Assembly: GCF_007097155.1 (NCBI RefSeq)
Contig: NZ_VJWA01000002.1
Coordinates: 1 to 64,000 of the forward strand
Direction: 5' to 3'
DNA: 64,000 nucleotides
Source: Glacieibacterium frigidum
GTDB taxonomy: Bacteria; Pseudomonadota; Alphaproteobacteria; Sphingomonadales; Sphingomonadaceae
Shown here: in pieces, positions 1-9,019 of the stretch
Numbering within the stretch: the stretch's first letter is position 1
Layout: each line of letters starts with the position of its first letter
Notes under the pieces: generated by a model
Databases searched by the model: none
Told to the model about the DNA's origin: nothing
The model's input: the letters and a program-made list of their open reading frames with translations, nothing else
Made by a program: the position numbers and the translations under genes

Positions 1-864
1 CCCCACCCCCGCCACATAGGCGTCGCACACCGCCTTGGTCAGCTCCCGCACCCGCCCGATGTACGCCGCGCGCTCGGCGACCGAGATCACGCCGCGGGCG
101 TTGAGCAGGTTGAAGATGTGGCTCGCCTTGATCGCCTGGTCGTAGGCGGGCAGCGGCAAGCCGCGTTCGACGAGAGCGCGGCATTCGCCCGAGACGTCCT
201 TGAACTGCTGGAACAGCAACTCCGTGTTCGCCGCCTCGAAGCTGTACGCCGAGAACTGGCGCTCGTTGTCGCGGAACACATCGCCATAGGTCGTGCCGGC
301 GTCGTTGTAGGCGAGGTCGTAGACCGAATCCTTGCCCTGGATGTACGTCGCCAGCCGCTCGAGCCCGTAGGTCAGCTCGCCCGAGACCGGCGCACAATCG
401 TGACCGCCGACCTGTTGGAAATAGGTGAACTGGCTCACCTCCATGCCGTCGCACCAGACTTCCCAGCCCAGCCCCCAGGCGCCGAGAGTCGGCGATTCCC
501 AGTCGTCCTCGACGAGACGGATGTCGTGCAGGTTGGTGTCGATGCCGATGGCTTCGAGGCTGCCGAGATACTGGTCGACGATGTCGGCAGGCGACGGCTT
601 CAGGATGACCTGGAACTGGTAGTAAGCGCCCAGCCGGTTGGGGTTCTCGCCGTAGCGCCCGTCGCTCGGCCGCCGCGACGGCTGGACGTAGCAGGCATTC
701 CAGGGCTTCGGCCCCAGCGCGCGCAGCACGGTCGCGGGGTGGAAGGTCCCCGCGCCGACCTCGACGTCATAAGGCTGCAGCACGACGCAGCCGCGCGCGC
801 CCCAGTAATCCTGCAATGTCAGGATCAGGTTCTGGAACGAGAGCGGTCGCGGGTACTCGGTCAC
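1..864 (-). CDS. glyQ: Glycine--tRNA ligase alpha subunit (C-terminus cut by window edge)
   Basis: Catalytic alpha chain of the bacterial two-subunit class II glycyl-tRNA synthetase, which charges tRNA-Gly in the cytosol. Translating the minus strand from a GTG at 864 gives 288 codons with family hallmarks [26 protein letters not shown] and [16 protein letters not shown] near the N-terminus and [12 protein letters not shown] further on. The family is about 290-300 residues, so only the extreme C-terminus is missing beyond base 1. The GTG overlaps the stop of the upstream DUF6481 gene as GTGA, which supports this start and suggests translational coupling. The beta subunit gene would be expected further left, outside the window. 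Confidence 0.95.
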   Translation of the reverse strand, partial: MTEYPRPLSFQNLILTLQDYWGARGCVVLQPYDVEVGAGTFHPATVLRALGPKPWNACYVQPSRRPSDGRYGENPNRLGAYYQFQVILKPSPADIVDQYLGSLEAIGIDTNLHDIRLVEDDWESPTLGAWGLGWEVWCDGMEVSQFTYFQQVGGHDCAPVSGELTYGLERLATYIQGKDSVYDLAYNDAGTTYGDVFRDNERQFSAYSFEAANTELLFQQFKDVSGECRALVERGLPLPAYDQAIKASHIFNLLNARGVISVAERAAYIGRVRELTKAVCDAYVAGVG

Positions 865-1202
865 CGCTTCTTGGCGGCCTTGCGCGCGGCATAGCGCTCG
901 TCGCGCAGGCGCTTGCGCTCGGCTTCGCGCATTTCCTCGGTGATCTTGGCGTCTTCCTCGGCCTTGATGCGCGCGGCCTCCTTGGCCTCGATCGCCGCCT
1001 GCTTGGCGGCTTCCTGCGCGGCCTTCTTTTCGGCGGCGGCCGCCATGCGGCGTGCCTCGGTCGCGGCCTTGGCGGCGGCGCGCTCGGCAACGGCGGCGGG
1101 GTCGATCTCGGCGGCCTTCGCCTTGAACTTTTCGAGTGCGGCCTGGCGCGCCTTGAGGGCGTCGCCCTGGCGGTCTTTATGATCGGGAAGCTTGAAGCCC
1201 AT
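861..1202 (-). CDS. DUF6481 family protein
   Basis: A 113-residue, highly charged protein made almost entirely of Ala, Lys, Glu and Arg. From about residue 18 it should form one long helix or coiled coil, ending in a basic tail (AARKAAKKR). The N-terminus [20 protein letters not shown] resembles the small DUF6481 family of sphingomonads and relatives, whose function is unknown to me. It precedes glyQ with a 4-base GTGA overlap, so the two are probably cotranscribed. The charged composition would suit nucleic-acid or ribosome association, but that is only inference. Confidence 0.75.
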   Translation of the reverse strand: MGFKLPDHKDRQGDALKARQAALEKFKAKAAEIDPAAVAERAAAKAATEARRMAAAAEKKAAQEAAKQAAIEAKEAARIKAEEDAKITEEMREAERKRLRDERYAARKAAKKR

Positions 1203-1255
1203 GGGTAGTTTTGCGTCTCTATATCGTGGGGAGTGCTGCGGGCCTTACGCGAAGG

Positions 1256-1729
1256 TCAGGCTGGCGGCAACAAGGGTTGCCGGGTGAGCGCGTCGATTGC
1301 CCCCTGCAGGATGTGCGCGGCGGCGTGCGCGTCGATCGCCTCCGCCCGCCGCGCGCGGCTCCAGTCGTCGGCGATCATCTGGCGCTCGACCGCCTGCGTC
1401 GACCAGCGCTCGTCCCACAGCAGCAGCGGGCGGGCCAGCGGCTCGGCGATGGCGCGGGCGAAGGCGCGCACCGACTGGGTACGCGGGGAGTCGCTGCCGT
1501 CCATGCTGAGCGGCAGGCCGACGACCAGCCCCACGATGCGTTCGCGGTCGAGCAGCACCTTGAGCGCCGCGAGGTCGGGGGTGAACTTCACGCGCTTCAG
1601 CGTCGAGTGCGGGCTGGCATAGGTCCAGCCCGCGTCGCAGGTGGCGATGCCGATCGTCTTGGTGCCGACGTCGAGGCCCGCCAAGCGGCCGCCCCCCAGC
1701 TCCCCGAACCCGGCGCGGTCGACCAGCAT
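1256..1729 (-). CDS. ruvX: RuvX/YqgF-type Holliday junction resolvase family protein
   Basis: RNase H-fold nuclease of the YqgF/RuvX family (157 residues), linked in other bacteria to Holliday-junction resolution and 16S rRNA 5'-end maturation. Family motifs are visible: [12 protein letters not shown] with the first catalytic Asp near residue 20, [10 protein letters not shown] in the middle, and [10 protein letters not shown] with the acidic pair. The C-terminal [10 protein letters not shown] carries the last conserved Asp. The ATG at 1727-1729 directly abuts the TGA of the upstream DUF3089 gene, so the two are probably cotranscribed. The start gives an N-terminal extension of about 16 residues before the first strand, so a slightly later start cannot be excluded. 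Confidence 0.93.
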   Translation of the reverse strand: MLVDRAGFGELGGGRLAGLDVGTKTIGIATCDAGWTYASPHSTLKRVKFTPDLAALKVLLDRERIVGLVVGLPLSMDGSDSPRTQSVRAFARAIAEPLARPLLLWDERWSTQAVERQMIADDWSRARRAEAIDAHAAAHILQGAIDALTRQPLLPPA

Positions 1730-2953
1730 TCAGCGGCGCCGGCGCGGGGCCGGCTGTGCGGCCTGCCAGGCGTTCATCCGCGCCTCGGCATCGGCGCGGA
1801 CGTTCACCCAGAACAGCGCATAGTCGTACACGTGGTAGTTGTTGCCGGGCAGGACGTAATTGTCGAACTTCGCCGGCGGCAGGCCGATCGACAGCACGCC
1901 CGACGGCAGGCACTGCGCCCCGATCCCGCCCGCGACGAGCGTTGCATCGGCGAGCGTCGCGCCGGGGACAAGGCTGCCGAGGTTGGCTTCGGGCGGGGCC
2001 AGCTCGTCGCCGGCGGGGGCTTCCGCGACCACCGCCGTATCGGGGGCATCCTCGACAGGCAGCGGCGCGCTGGCGACAGGCAGCACCGTCGCGTTGTCGG
2101 AGCGGCCGAGCAGCGGGTTCGAGCACAGGATACGCGTGCCGGCGCGGGGCTGGCCGGTCAGGCTGGGCAGCGCGTCGAAGGCCTCGCGGATCGCCTCGGG
2201 CTCGGCGGGCTCGGCGAAGCTCTGCCAGCTGAGGATGCACCCGGTCTGCCCGGCGGCGGTGCACGCCGGCAGTCCCAGCGCCGGCAGGTCGGCTTCGACC
2301 GAGATCGGCCAGCCGACGACATAGGCGACGACGACGCGCTTGAGCACGGGCGTGCCGGCCAGCTTTTCCTTCATCAGGCGCAGCAAATGGAGCGAGCCCT
2401 GGCTGTGCGCCGCAAGGATGATCGGGCGGTCGGGGTTGGCGGCGACGAAGGCATCCCAGGCGCGCACCACGTCCGAATAGGCGAGGTCGATCGCCGCGCG
2501 CGCATCGGGTGAGTCCGCGAGGAAGGCGCCGAACGCCGCCTGGCGGTAGCGCGGCGCCCAGATCGCGCCGACGCCGTTCAGCGTGCTCGCCTGCCCCTGC
2601 AGGTAGAGCGCGAGGCGGGTGTTGGTCGCGCTGTCGCCGAACGGCATGTTCCAGCGGTCGCGGCCGAGATACGCGGTCGGGGTGATGAAGAACACCGCCG
2701 CCAGCGGCTTCGGCGCGGGCTTGTATCCCGCCGGGGTCCAGCGGGCGGGATTGTTCGGGATGTCGGGGTGCGCGTCCCAGCCGGTGACCTGCGCATAGTC
2801 GGGGCGGTCGTCCTGCGGGCTCGCGGCGAACTCGACCGTCGGGACGAGGGCGGCGCGCAGCAACTGGTTGCCGAACAGGGCCCAGGCGAAGGCGCCCGCG
2901 ATGACCAGCACGATCACCGCAGCGACGATGTAGAGGAAGCGGCGTGCCAGCAT
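1730..2953 (-). CDS. DUF3089 domain-containing alpha/beta-hydrolase-like protein
   Basis: A 407-residue protein with an N-terminal membrane anchor (hydrophobic stretch FLYIVAAVIVLVIAGAFAWAL, residues about 5-25) and an extracytoplasmic domain. It matches the DUF3089 family in size and contains ILAAHSQGS, a nucleophile-elbow GxSxG-like motif (AHSQG) typical of alpha/beta hydrolases, plus the aromatic block WNMPFGDSATNTRLALYLQG. The start at 2953 was chosen over an upstream one at 2995 because GGGAG lies about 9 bases upstream and the anchor then follows directly. The TGA is immediately followed by the ruvX ATG. The substrate is unknown; a lipase or esterase role is inference. Confidence 0.8.
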   Translation of the reverse strand: MLARRFLYIVAAVIVLVIAGAFAWALFGNQLLRAALVPTVEFAASPQDDRPDYAQVTGWDAHPDIPNNPARWTPAGYKPAPKPLAAVFFITPTAYLGRDRWNMPFGDSATNTRLALYLQGQASTLNGVGAIWAPRYRQAAFGAFLADSPDARAAIDLAYSDVVRAWDAFVAANPDRPIILAAHSQGSLHLLRLMKEKLAGTPVLKRVVVAYVVGWPISVEADLPALGLPACTAAGQTGCILSWQSFAEPAEPEAIREAFDALPSLTGQPRAGTRILCSNPLLGRSDNATVLPVASAPLPVEDAPDTAVVAEAPAGDELAPPEANLGSLVPGATLADATLVAGGIGAQCLPSGVLSIGLPPAKFDNYVLPGNNYHVYDYALFWVNVRADAEARMNAWQAAQPAPRRRR

Positions 2954-3018
2954 GCGATTTGAACTCCCGGAAAGGCGGCTATAGCATCGACGCACGACGG
3001 CGGTAGCGGGGGCAGGTC

Positions 3019-4698
3019 ATGCGTTGGTTGGTCGCGGCAATGCTGCTCGGCGGGTCGGCGATGGCCAGCACCCCGCACATCTTCAGTCTGCAGATCGAGA
3101 ATGCGCTGATCTACGACGGGCTCGGCGGCGAGCCGTTCAGGGGCTTCGTGCTCGTCGACGGTGATCGCATCGTCGGGGTCGGCCGCGGCGAACCCGTCAA
3201 CCTCGCGCGCAACCGGATCGACGCGAAGGGCATGGCGGTCGCCCCCGGCTTCATCAACATGCTCAGCTGGTCGACCGAAAGCCTGATCGCCGACGGTCGC
3301 GCGGTCAGCGACATCAAGCAGGGTGTGACGCTCGAGGTGATGGGCGAAGGCGAGTCGATGGGGCCGCTCAGCCCGGCGCTCAAGGACTATGCGCTCAAGC
3401 AGCAGTCCGACATCAAGTATCCGATCACCTGGACGACGCTGGGCGAGTATCTGGCGATGCTGGAGGGACGCGGCATCGCGCCCAACGTCGCGAGCTTCGT
3501 CGGCGCAGCGACGGTGCGCGAGAACGTGCTCGGCTTCGACGATGTCGATCCCAACCCTGAGCAGCTCGATGCGATGCGCAAGCTAGTGCGCGAGGCGATG
3601 AACGAGGGTGCGCTGGGGGTCGGCAGCTCGCTGATCTACGCGCCCGCGAGCTATGCCGAGACCCCCGAACTGATCGCGCTGGCGACCGAGAGCGCGAAGT
3701 GCGGCGGCATGTACATCAGCCACATGCGCTCCGAAGGCGACCGGCTGGTCGAGGCGGTCGACGAACTCATCGAGATCGCGCGGGCGTCGGGCGGCCCGGC
3801 GGAGATCTATCACCTCAAGCAGGCCGGCCAGGCCAACTGGGGCAAGCTCGACACCGTCATCGCCCGCGTCGAGGCGGCGCGTGCCAAGGGCATCCGCATC
3901 ACCGCCGACATGTACAACTACACCGCCGGCGCGACGGGGCTCGATGCGGCGATGCCGACCTGGGTGCAGGCCGGCGGCTACGACAAATGGGCCGAGCGGC
4001 TGCGCGACCCGGCGACCCGCGCCCGAGTGATCGCCGAGATGAAGCAGCCGGGAAAGGATTGGGAAAACCTGCGCCTCGCCACCGGCAGCGCCGACCGCGT
4101 GCTGTTCCTCGGCTTCAAGAACCCGAAGCTGAAGCCCCTGACCGGCAAGACGCTCGCCGAGGTCGCGAAAGCGCGTGGCACCAGCCCGGAGGACACGATC
4201 GTCGACCTGGTGATCGAGGACGGCAGCCGCGTCTCGACCGCCTATTTCCTGATGGACGAGGCCAATGTCCGCCGCCAGGTTGGCCTGCCGTGGATGGCGT
4301 TCGGCTCCGACGCCGAGGGCCAGGCTCCCGAGGGCGTGTTCTTGCAGTCGAGCACCCACCCGCGCGCCTATGGCAATGTCGCGCGCCTGCTGGGCAAATA
4401 TGTCCGCGACGAGAAGGCAACCACCCTGCCCGACGCGATCCGCCGCCTGACCAGCTTTCCGGCCGATAATTTGGGCCTGAAGGACCGCGGGCGGCTGCAG
4501 GCAGGCGCCTTCGCCGACATCGTGGTGTTCGACCCCGCGGGCCTCGGCGACCGCGCGACCTATGCCAAGCCGCAGGTCTTCTCGACCGGCGTCGCGCATG
4601 TCTTCGTCAACGGCGTGCAGGTGCTGAAGGACGGCGAGCCGACGGGCGCCAAGGCGGGGCGGTTCGTGAAGGGCCCCGGCGCGGGGCGGTGCAGCTAA
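3019..4698 (+). CDS. D-aminoacylase-family amidohydrolase lacking the HxH motif
   Basis: A 559-residue member of the amidohydrolase superfamily related to N-acyl-D-amino-acid deacylases (COG3653). It has a Sec-type signal (LVAAMLLGGSAMAS), so it is probably periplasmic. The metal-site regions MYISHMRSEGD, IYHLKQAG and FGSDAEG are present. The first metal motif, normally PGFIDxHxH, reads PGFINMLSWS, so both His residues are replaced by Leu82 and Trp84. The usual bridging Cys of the VGNCG block is replaced by Glu near residue 110 (VMGEGES). It is therefore a divergent subfamily probably using one metal; the substrate is unknown. Its stop overlaps that of the convergent dehydrogenase by 3 bases. 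Confidence 0.88.
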   Translation: MRWLVAAMLLGGSAMASTPHIFSLQIENALIYDGLGGEPFRGFVLVDGDRIVGVGRGEPVNLARNRIDAKGMAVAPGFINMLSWSTESLIADGRAVSDIKQGVTLEVMGEGESMGPLSPALKDYALKQQSDIKYPITWTTLGEYLAMLEGRGIAPNVASFVGAATVRENVLGFDDVDPNPEQLDAMRKLVREAMNEGALGVGSSLIYAPASYAETPELIALATESAKCGGMYISHMRSEGDRLVEAVDELIEIARASGGPAEIYHLKQAGQANWGKLDTVIARVEAARAKGIRITADMYNYTAGATGLDAAMPTWVQAGGYDKWAERLRDPATRARVIAEMKQPGKDWENLRLATGSADRVLFLGFKNPKLKPLTGKTLAEVAKARGTSPEDTIVDLVIEDGSRVSTAYFLMDEANVRRQVGLPWMAFGSDAEGQAPEGVFLQSSTHPRAYGNVARLLGKYVRDEKATTLPDAIRRLTSFPADNLGLKDRGRLQAGAFADIVVFDPAGLGDRATYAKPQVFSTGVAHVFVNGVQVLKDGEPTGAKAGRFVKGPGAGRCS

Positions 4699-5582
4699 TC
4701 CCGCCAGGTCCCGTCGAGCAGCTTGACGATCCCCGAGAAGTCCCGCCCGCCGCCGCCGAGCCCGACGAACATCTGATAAAGCGCCTCCGCCTGCGCGCCC
4801 ATCGGCACGCTCGCCCCGGCGCCGCTCGCCGCCTCGAGCGCGAGTTTCAGGTCCTTGAGCATCAGCGCCGCGCCGAAGCCGCCGGCATAGTCGCGGTTCG
4901 AGGGTGCGGCGGGTACCGGGCCGGGGACGGGGCAATAGCTCGTCATCGACCACGACTGGCCGCTCGCCTTCGAGCTGATGTCAAAGAAGGTCTGCGCATC
5001 GAGGCCGAGCTTCTCGGCCAGCACGAACGCCTCGGCAGTCGCAACCATCGTCGCGCCCAGGATCATGTTGTTGCAGATCTTCGCCGCCTGACCCATGCCC
5101 GCAGGCCCGGCGTGGATCACCGCCTTGCCCATCGCCTCGAGGATCGGCCGCGCCGCCGCGAATGCGTGCTCGCTGCCGCCGCACATGAAGGTCAGCGTGC
5201 CGCCCTGCGCCGCCGCGGTGCCGCCCGAGACCGGCGCGTCGACCATCGCCAGCCCCCGCGACGCGGCCTCGCCGTGGACCGCCTTGGCGGTCGCGACGTC
5301 GATCGTCGAGCAGTCGATCAGGATCACCCCGCGGTGCGTCGCGGCGAACACCTCGTCCTCGTAAACGCTGCGGACGTGCCGCCCGGCAGGCAGCATGGTG
5401 ACCACCGCGTCGGCCCCGCCGACTGCCTGCGTCACCGACCCCGCGCGGTGGCAGCCATCCGCCACCGCCCGCTCGAGCGCCGCTTCGTCGAGGTCGAAGG
5501 CACAGACCTGATGCCCCGCCTTCTCGAGATTTGCAGCCATGCCCGAGCCCATGTGGCCGAGCCCGATGAAGGCGATTTTCAT
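4695..5582 (-). CDS. mmsB: 3-hydroxyisobutyrate dehydrogenase-family oxidoreductase
   Basis: A 295-residue NAD(P)-dependent beta-hydroxyacid dehydrogenase. It opens with a Rossmann motif, MKIAFIGLGHMGSGMAANL, and keeps the substrate motif DAPVSGGTAAAQGGTLTFM, the catalytic Lys block AAKICNNMILG and the LMLKDLKLA signature. The best fit is 3-hydroxyisobutyrate dehydrogenase of valine degradation, but tartronate-semialdehyde reductase and related enzymes share these motifs and no valine-pathway gene is adjacent. The start at 5582 puts the first glycine loop at the usual position. The longer frame to 5606 adds eight residues without a ribosome site. Confidence 0.85.
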   Translation of the reverse strand: MKIAFIGLGHMGSGMAANLEKAGHQVCAFDLDEAALERAVADGCHRAGSVTQAVGGADAVVTMLPAGRHVRSVYEDEVFAATHRGVILIDCSTIDVATAKAVHGEAASRGLAMVDAPVSGGTAAAQGGTLTFMCGGSEHAFAAARPILEAMGKAVIHAGPAGMGQAAKICNNMILGATMVATAEAFVLAEKLGLDAQTFFDISSKASGQSWSMTSYCPVPGPVPAAPSNRDYAGGFGAALMLKDLKLALEAASGAGASVPMGAQAEALYQMFVGLGGGGRDFSGIVKLLDGTWRD

Positions 5583-5720
5583 GGGCGTGCTGCTAGCGCA
5601 TCGCACCGGCGGCGGGAAGCAGGGGGCCCGAGTGTCTTACGAAAGCGATGCGCGCGTCATGACGCTGTGCTAGCCGTAACCATCCGAAACGCCTGAGCAA
5701 TACGGAGCTGGAGGAATAGA

Positions 5721-6335
5721 GTGCTGACGCTGCTGCTCACCTCAGCCTATGCGCCGTTCACGGTTGCGTTCGCGGTCATGATCGGCGTTGGCCTGATCGA
5801 GCTTTTGGGCTTCGGCATCGACCATCCGGAGACCGATATCGAGACCGACACCGGCGGCTCGACGCTGCTCGGCTGGCTGGGCCTGGGGGTCGAGATCCCG
5901 CTGCTGGTGTGGCTCATCGCGCTGCTCGCGTGCTTTTCGCTGACCGGCGTGGCGCTGCAGCAGATCGTCACGGCGGTCGCGGGCGCGCCGTTGAGCGGCG
6001 TGGTCGCCGGGGCAATCGCCTTTCCGCTCGCCGCCGTGCTCAACGCCGCCGTATCGCGCGGGCTGGTCAGGATCCTGCCGGGCTATGAATCGACCGTCAT
6101 CTCCGCCGACGAGCTGCTGATGCGCCGCGGCACCGTGCTGGAAGGCGTCGCCCGCCGCGGGCATCCGGCGCGTGCCCGGGTCGTCGACCGGCACAACCAG
6201 GCGCATTACGTCATGGTCGAGCCGCACGAGGATGCCGAGTTCATCGAGCAGGGCGAAACCGCGCTGCTCGTGCGCAAGCAGGGCACGACGTTCTTCGGTT
6301 TGCGGGATGCCGACGCCGCATTAAGATCGATCTGA
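5721..6335 (+). CDS. yqiJ: YqiJ-like OB-fold membrane protein
   Basis: A 204-residue membrane protein starting at a GTG with GGAGG 7-8 bases upstream. It has an N-terminal hydrophobic helix, two central hydrophobic segments (about residues 55-80 and 88-110), then a soluble C-terminal domain from about 120 (STVISADELLMRRGTV, YVMVEPHEDAEFIEQGE) that looks like the small OB-fold of NfeD/YqiJ proteins. The flotillin YqiK follows 30 bases downstream on the same strand. In other bacteria NfeD-like proteins are encoded beside flotillins and are thought to be their membrane partners. The role in membrane microdomains is from the family, not from this sequence. Confidence 0.85.
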   Translation: MLTLLLTSAYAPFTVAFAVMIGVGLIELLGFGIDHPETDIETDTGGSTLLGWLGLGVEIPLLVWLIALLACFSLTGVALQQIVTAVAGAPLSGVVAGAIAFPLAAVLNAAVSRGLVRILPGYESTVISADELLMRRGTVLEGVARRGHPARARVVDRHNQAHYVMVEPHEDAEFIEQGETALLVRKQGTTFFGLRDADAALRSI

Positions 6336-6365
6336 GCTTTCGCCGATAGCGGCGATCCGGGGGGG

Positions 6366-8117
6366 GTGGGCGTGCCTGAGTCTTTGATCAATATCCTCGT
6401 TTACGCGGGCATCGTGCTCGTCGCGCTGGTCGTCATCGGGGTCATCCTGACACGACTTTACCGGCGCGCCACGAAGGACGTGGCGCTGATCCGCACCGGC
6501 TTCGGCGGCGAGAAGGTCGTGCTGAACGGCGGCATCATGGTCATCCCCGTCCTGCACGAACTGATGCAGGTCCGCCTGACGACCGTGAAGCTCGAGGTAT
6601 CGCGCCTCAACAAGGACGCGCTGATCACCCTCGACAAGCTGCGCGTCGACGTCGTCGGGCTGTTTCACATCAAGGTGAAGCCCGACGCGCAATCGATCGC
6701 GGCAGCGGCGCAGACGCTCGGCGAGGCGGTCAACAGCCCCGAGGCGGTCAAGGCCCTGCTTGACGGCAAGCTGGTCTCGGCGCTGCGCTCGGTCGCCGCG
6801 ACGATGACGATGGAGCATCTCCACGCCAACCGCGCCGACTTCATCCAGAAGGTTCAGGAGGCGCTGACCACCGACCTTGACATGAACGGCTTCCAGCTCG
6901 AGTCGGTCAGCATCACCCACTTCGACCAGACCGCGTTCGAGCATTTCAACGAGAACAATGCCTTCGACGCCGAAGGCCTGACCGTGCTGACCCGCACGAT
7001 CGAGGAGCGGAAGAAGATCCGCAACGACATCGTCACCACCAACCGGGTCGAGATCGAGCAGCGCAACCTCGACGCCAACAACCAGTCGCTCGAGATCGCG
7101 CAGGCCGCCGAGCAGGCGCGGCTGACGCAGGAGCAGACGCTGGCGGCGCGGCGTGCCGAGCAGGCGACCGCGATCGCCACCGCCGAGGCCGAGCAGACGC
7201 GGCTTGCCGAGATCGCCCGGATCACCGCGACGCAGGCGCAGGCCGTCGCGCAGACCGAGGCCGACAAGATCGTCCAGACCGCGACCATCGTGCGCGACGG
7301 CGCGATCCAGACCGCGACGATCGAGCGCGACCGCAACATCGAGCTCGCGCGCATCACCACCGCGGTGCAGACCGCGCAGAAGTCGGAGGAGGAGTCGACC
7401 GCGACCGCCGCCGCAAACGAGGCGCGCGCGCATGCGATCCGCGCCGAAGAGAGCGTCGCGACCGCCAAGGCGACCGAAATCGCCAACCGCAACCGCAACG
7501 TCGCGGTCATCGCCGCGACGCAAAAGGCCGAGGAACAGGCGGTCAGCATTACCGTCGCCGCGACTGCCGAGAAGGAAGCCGCGGAAGCGCGCGCCTCGGC
7601 ACTGCGCACCGAGGCCGTCGCCGATGCCGACGCCGAAAAGGCGCGCGCCGAAGGCCGGGCCGCGGCGTTCAGGGTCGACGCGGCCGGCAAGACCGCGCTG
7701 AACGAGGCGACCAACGTGCTGAGCAGCGAGCAGACCGCCCTGCTGATGCGCCAGGCGATCCTGAATGCCCTGCCCGAGATCATCGCCGCGGCCAGCAAGC
7801 CGATGGAGCAGATCGACCGCATCAGCATCGTCGATGCGCGCGGCCTGCACGGCGATGGCGGTGCCGGCGATGCGTCGGGCGGCAACGGCAATCTCGCCGA
7901 TGCCGCGGTCGCTGCGGCGATGCGCTACCGCGTCGGCGGGCCGCTCATCGACGGGCTGATGGGGGAGCTCGGCATGGGGGGCAAGTCGCTCGACGAGATG
8001 CTCGCGGGGACGGCCGAGAAGCGCGCGCCGTCGCGGCTGAACGGCAGCGAGCCGCATGCACCTGCGGATACCGCGGTGGCCCCGGACGTCAGGCTGAGCG
8101 GCCCGTCGCGGACCTGA
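6366..8117 (+). CDS. yqiK: Flotillin family protein (YqiK-like)
   Basis: A 583-residue SPFH/flotillin protein. One N-terminal membrane helix (about residues 8-29) is followed by an SPFH/PHB domain (about 35-215: IRTGFGGEKVVLNGG, LDKLRVDVVGLFHIKV). A very long Ala/Glu/Arg-rich helical region (about 215-470) has coiled-coil character, and the Gly/Ala-rich tail includes LIDGLMGELGMGGKSLDEML. Flotillins oligomerise on the inner membrane and scaffold protein complexes. It forms a two-gene unit with yqiJ and ends shortly before a strong hairpin terminator. GTG at 6366 is used; a second GTG at 6372 is equally possible. Confidence 0.92.
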   Translation: MGVPESLINILVYAGIVLVALVVIGVILTRLYRRATKDVALIRTGFGGEKVVLNGGIMVIPVLHELMQVRLTTVKLEVSRLNKDALITLDKLRVDVVGLFHIKVKPDAQSIAAAAQTLGEAVNSPEAVKALLDGKLVSALRSVAATMTMEHLHANRADFIQKVQEALTTDLDMNGFQLESVSITHFDQTAFEHFNENNAFDAEGLTVLTRTIEERKKIRNDIVTTNRVEIEQRNLDANNQSLEIAQAAEQARLTQEQTLAARRAEQATAIATAEAEQTRLAEIARITATQAQAVAQTEADKIVQTATIVRDGAIQTATIERDRNIELARITTAVQTAQKSEEESTATAAANEARAHAIRAEESVATAKATEIANRNRNVAVIAATQKAEEQAVSITVAATAEKEAAEARASALRTEAVADADAEKARAEGRAAAFRVDAAGKTALNEATNVLSSEQTALLMRQAILNALPEIIAAASKPMEQIDRISIVDARGLHGDGGAGDASGGNGNLADAAVAAAMRYRVGGPLIDGLMGELGMGGKSLDEMLAGTAEKRAPSRLNGSEPHAPADTAVAPDVRLSGPSRT

Positions 8118-8145
8118 ACTCGCTCCCCGCAGGACCCAAACAAAA

Positions 8146-8173
8146 AGGCCCGGCGGATCGCTCCGCCGGGCCT
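8146..8173. terminator. Bidirectional Rho-independent terminator between yqiK and the Bax-inhibitor gene
   Basis: A perfect 12-bp stem (arms 8146-8157 and 8162-8173) closes a TCGC tetraloop. It is preceded by AAAAA on the plus strand and followed by CTCTGTTT, so it can act in both directions between two convergent genes. Confidence 0.82.
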
Positions 8174-8196
8174 CTCTGTTTGCTCAGACGTGCCGG

Positions 8197-8937
8197 TTAG
8201 CGGCGGTCGCCCATGAAGCGCAGGAGGAACAGGAACAGGTTGATGAAGTCGAGGTACAGCGTCAGCGCGCCCATGATGATCGTCTTGCCGATCATCTCGC
8301 TGCCCTGGACCTGGTAGTACATCTCCTTGATCTTCTGCGTGTCGTACACGGTCAGGCCGGCAAACAGGAACACGCCGACGACCGAGATGATCAGCGACAT
8401 CGTGCTCGACTGGGTGAACACGTTGATCAGGCTGGCGATGATCAGGCCGACCAGGCCCATCAGCAGGAACTTGCCCATGCCCGACAGGTCGCGCTTCGTC
8501 GTGTAGCCGTACAGGCTGAGCGCGCCGAAGCCGGCCGCGGTCGCGAAGAAGGTACTGGCCACCGACGCGCCGGTATAGACCAGCAGGATCGTCGACAGCG
8601 AAGCGCCCATCAGCGCGGCATAGAGCCAGAACAGCCCCTTGGCCTGCGTCTCCGACAGCTTGTTGATGCCGAAGCTGAGCACCATGACCAGCGCGAACGG
8701 CGCCAGCATGACGATCCACTTCAGGATGCCGGGCTGCATGAAGATCTGCGCGGCCCAACTCTCGGCCCCGCCGCGCGCGAACAGCAGCGCGACGACGCCG
8801 GTCAGCAGCACGCCGGACGCCATGTAGTTGTAGACCGACAGCATATAGGACCGCAGGCCCGCGTCGTAGCTGGCGTCACCTGCCGCCACGCCGGTCGCCC
8901 GCGGATAGGCGATACGGGGGTCGAACTGATTGGCCAT
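8197..8937 (-). CDS. Bax inhibitor-1/YccA family membrane protein
   Basis: A 246-residue polytopic membrane protein with about seven hydrophobic segments and the TMBIM/BI-1 family signatures FGINKLSETQ, VFLFAGLTVYDTQKIKEMY and TLYLDFINLFLFLLRFMG at the C-terminus. Bacterial members have been described as pH-sensitive calcium-leak channels and, in E. coli (YccA), as FtsH modulators. The start at 8937 follows GGGAGAG at a good distance and puts the cytosolic N-terminus before the first helix. It stands alone between a terminator and the divergently oriented region of the ABC exporter. Confidence 0.93.
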   Translation of the reverse strand: MANQFDPRIAYPRATGVAAGDASYDAGLRSYMLSVYNYMASGVLLTGVVALLFARGGAESWAAQIFMQPGILKWIVMLAPFALVMVLSFGINKLSETQAKGLFWLYAALMGASLSTILLVYTGASVASTFFATAAGFGALSLYGYTTKRDLSGMGKFLLMGLVGLIIASLINVFTQSSTMSLIISVVGVFLFAGLTVYDTQKIKEMYYQVQGSEMIGKTIIMGALTLYLDFINLFLFLLRFMGDRR

Positions 8938-9019
8938 CTGAAATCTCTCTCCCTTGTCCGGCATCCTTGCCGATACATGGAGCAATATCGGCGGTTGTCG
9001 CCACGCTTTCAAGGGGGCG

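Noticed and set aside
6321-8057. 578-codon minus-strand open frame opposite the flotillin gene
   Set aside because: Antisense shadow; the plus strand has an intact SPFH protein.
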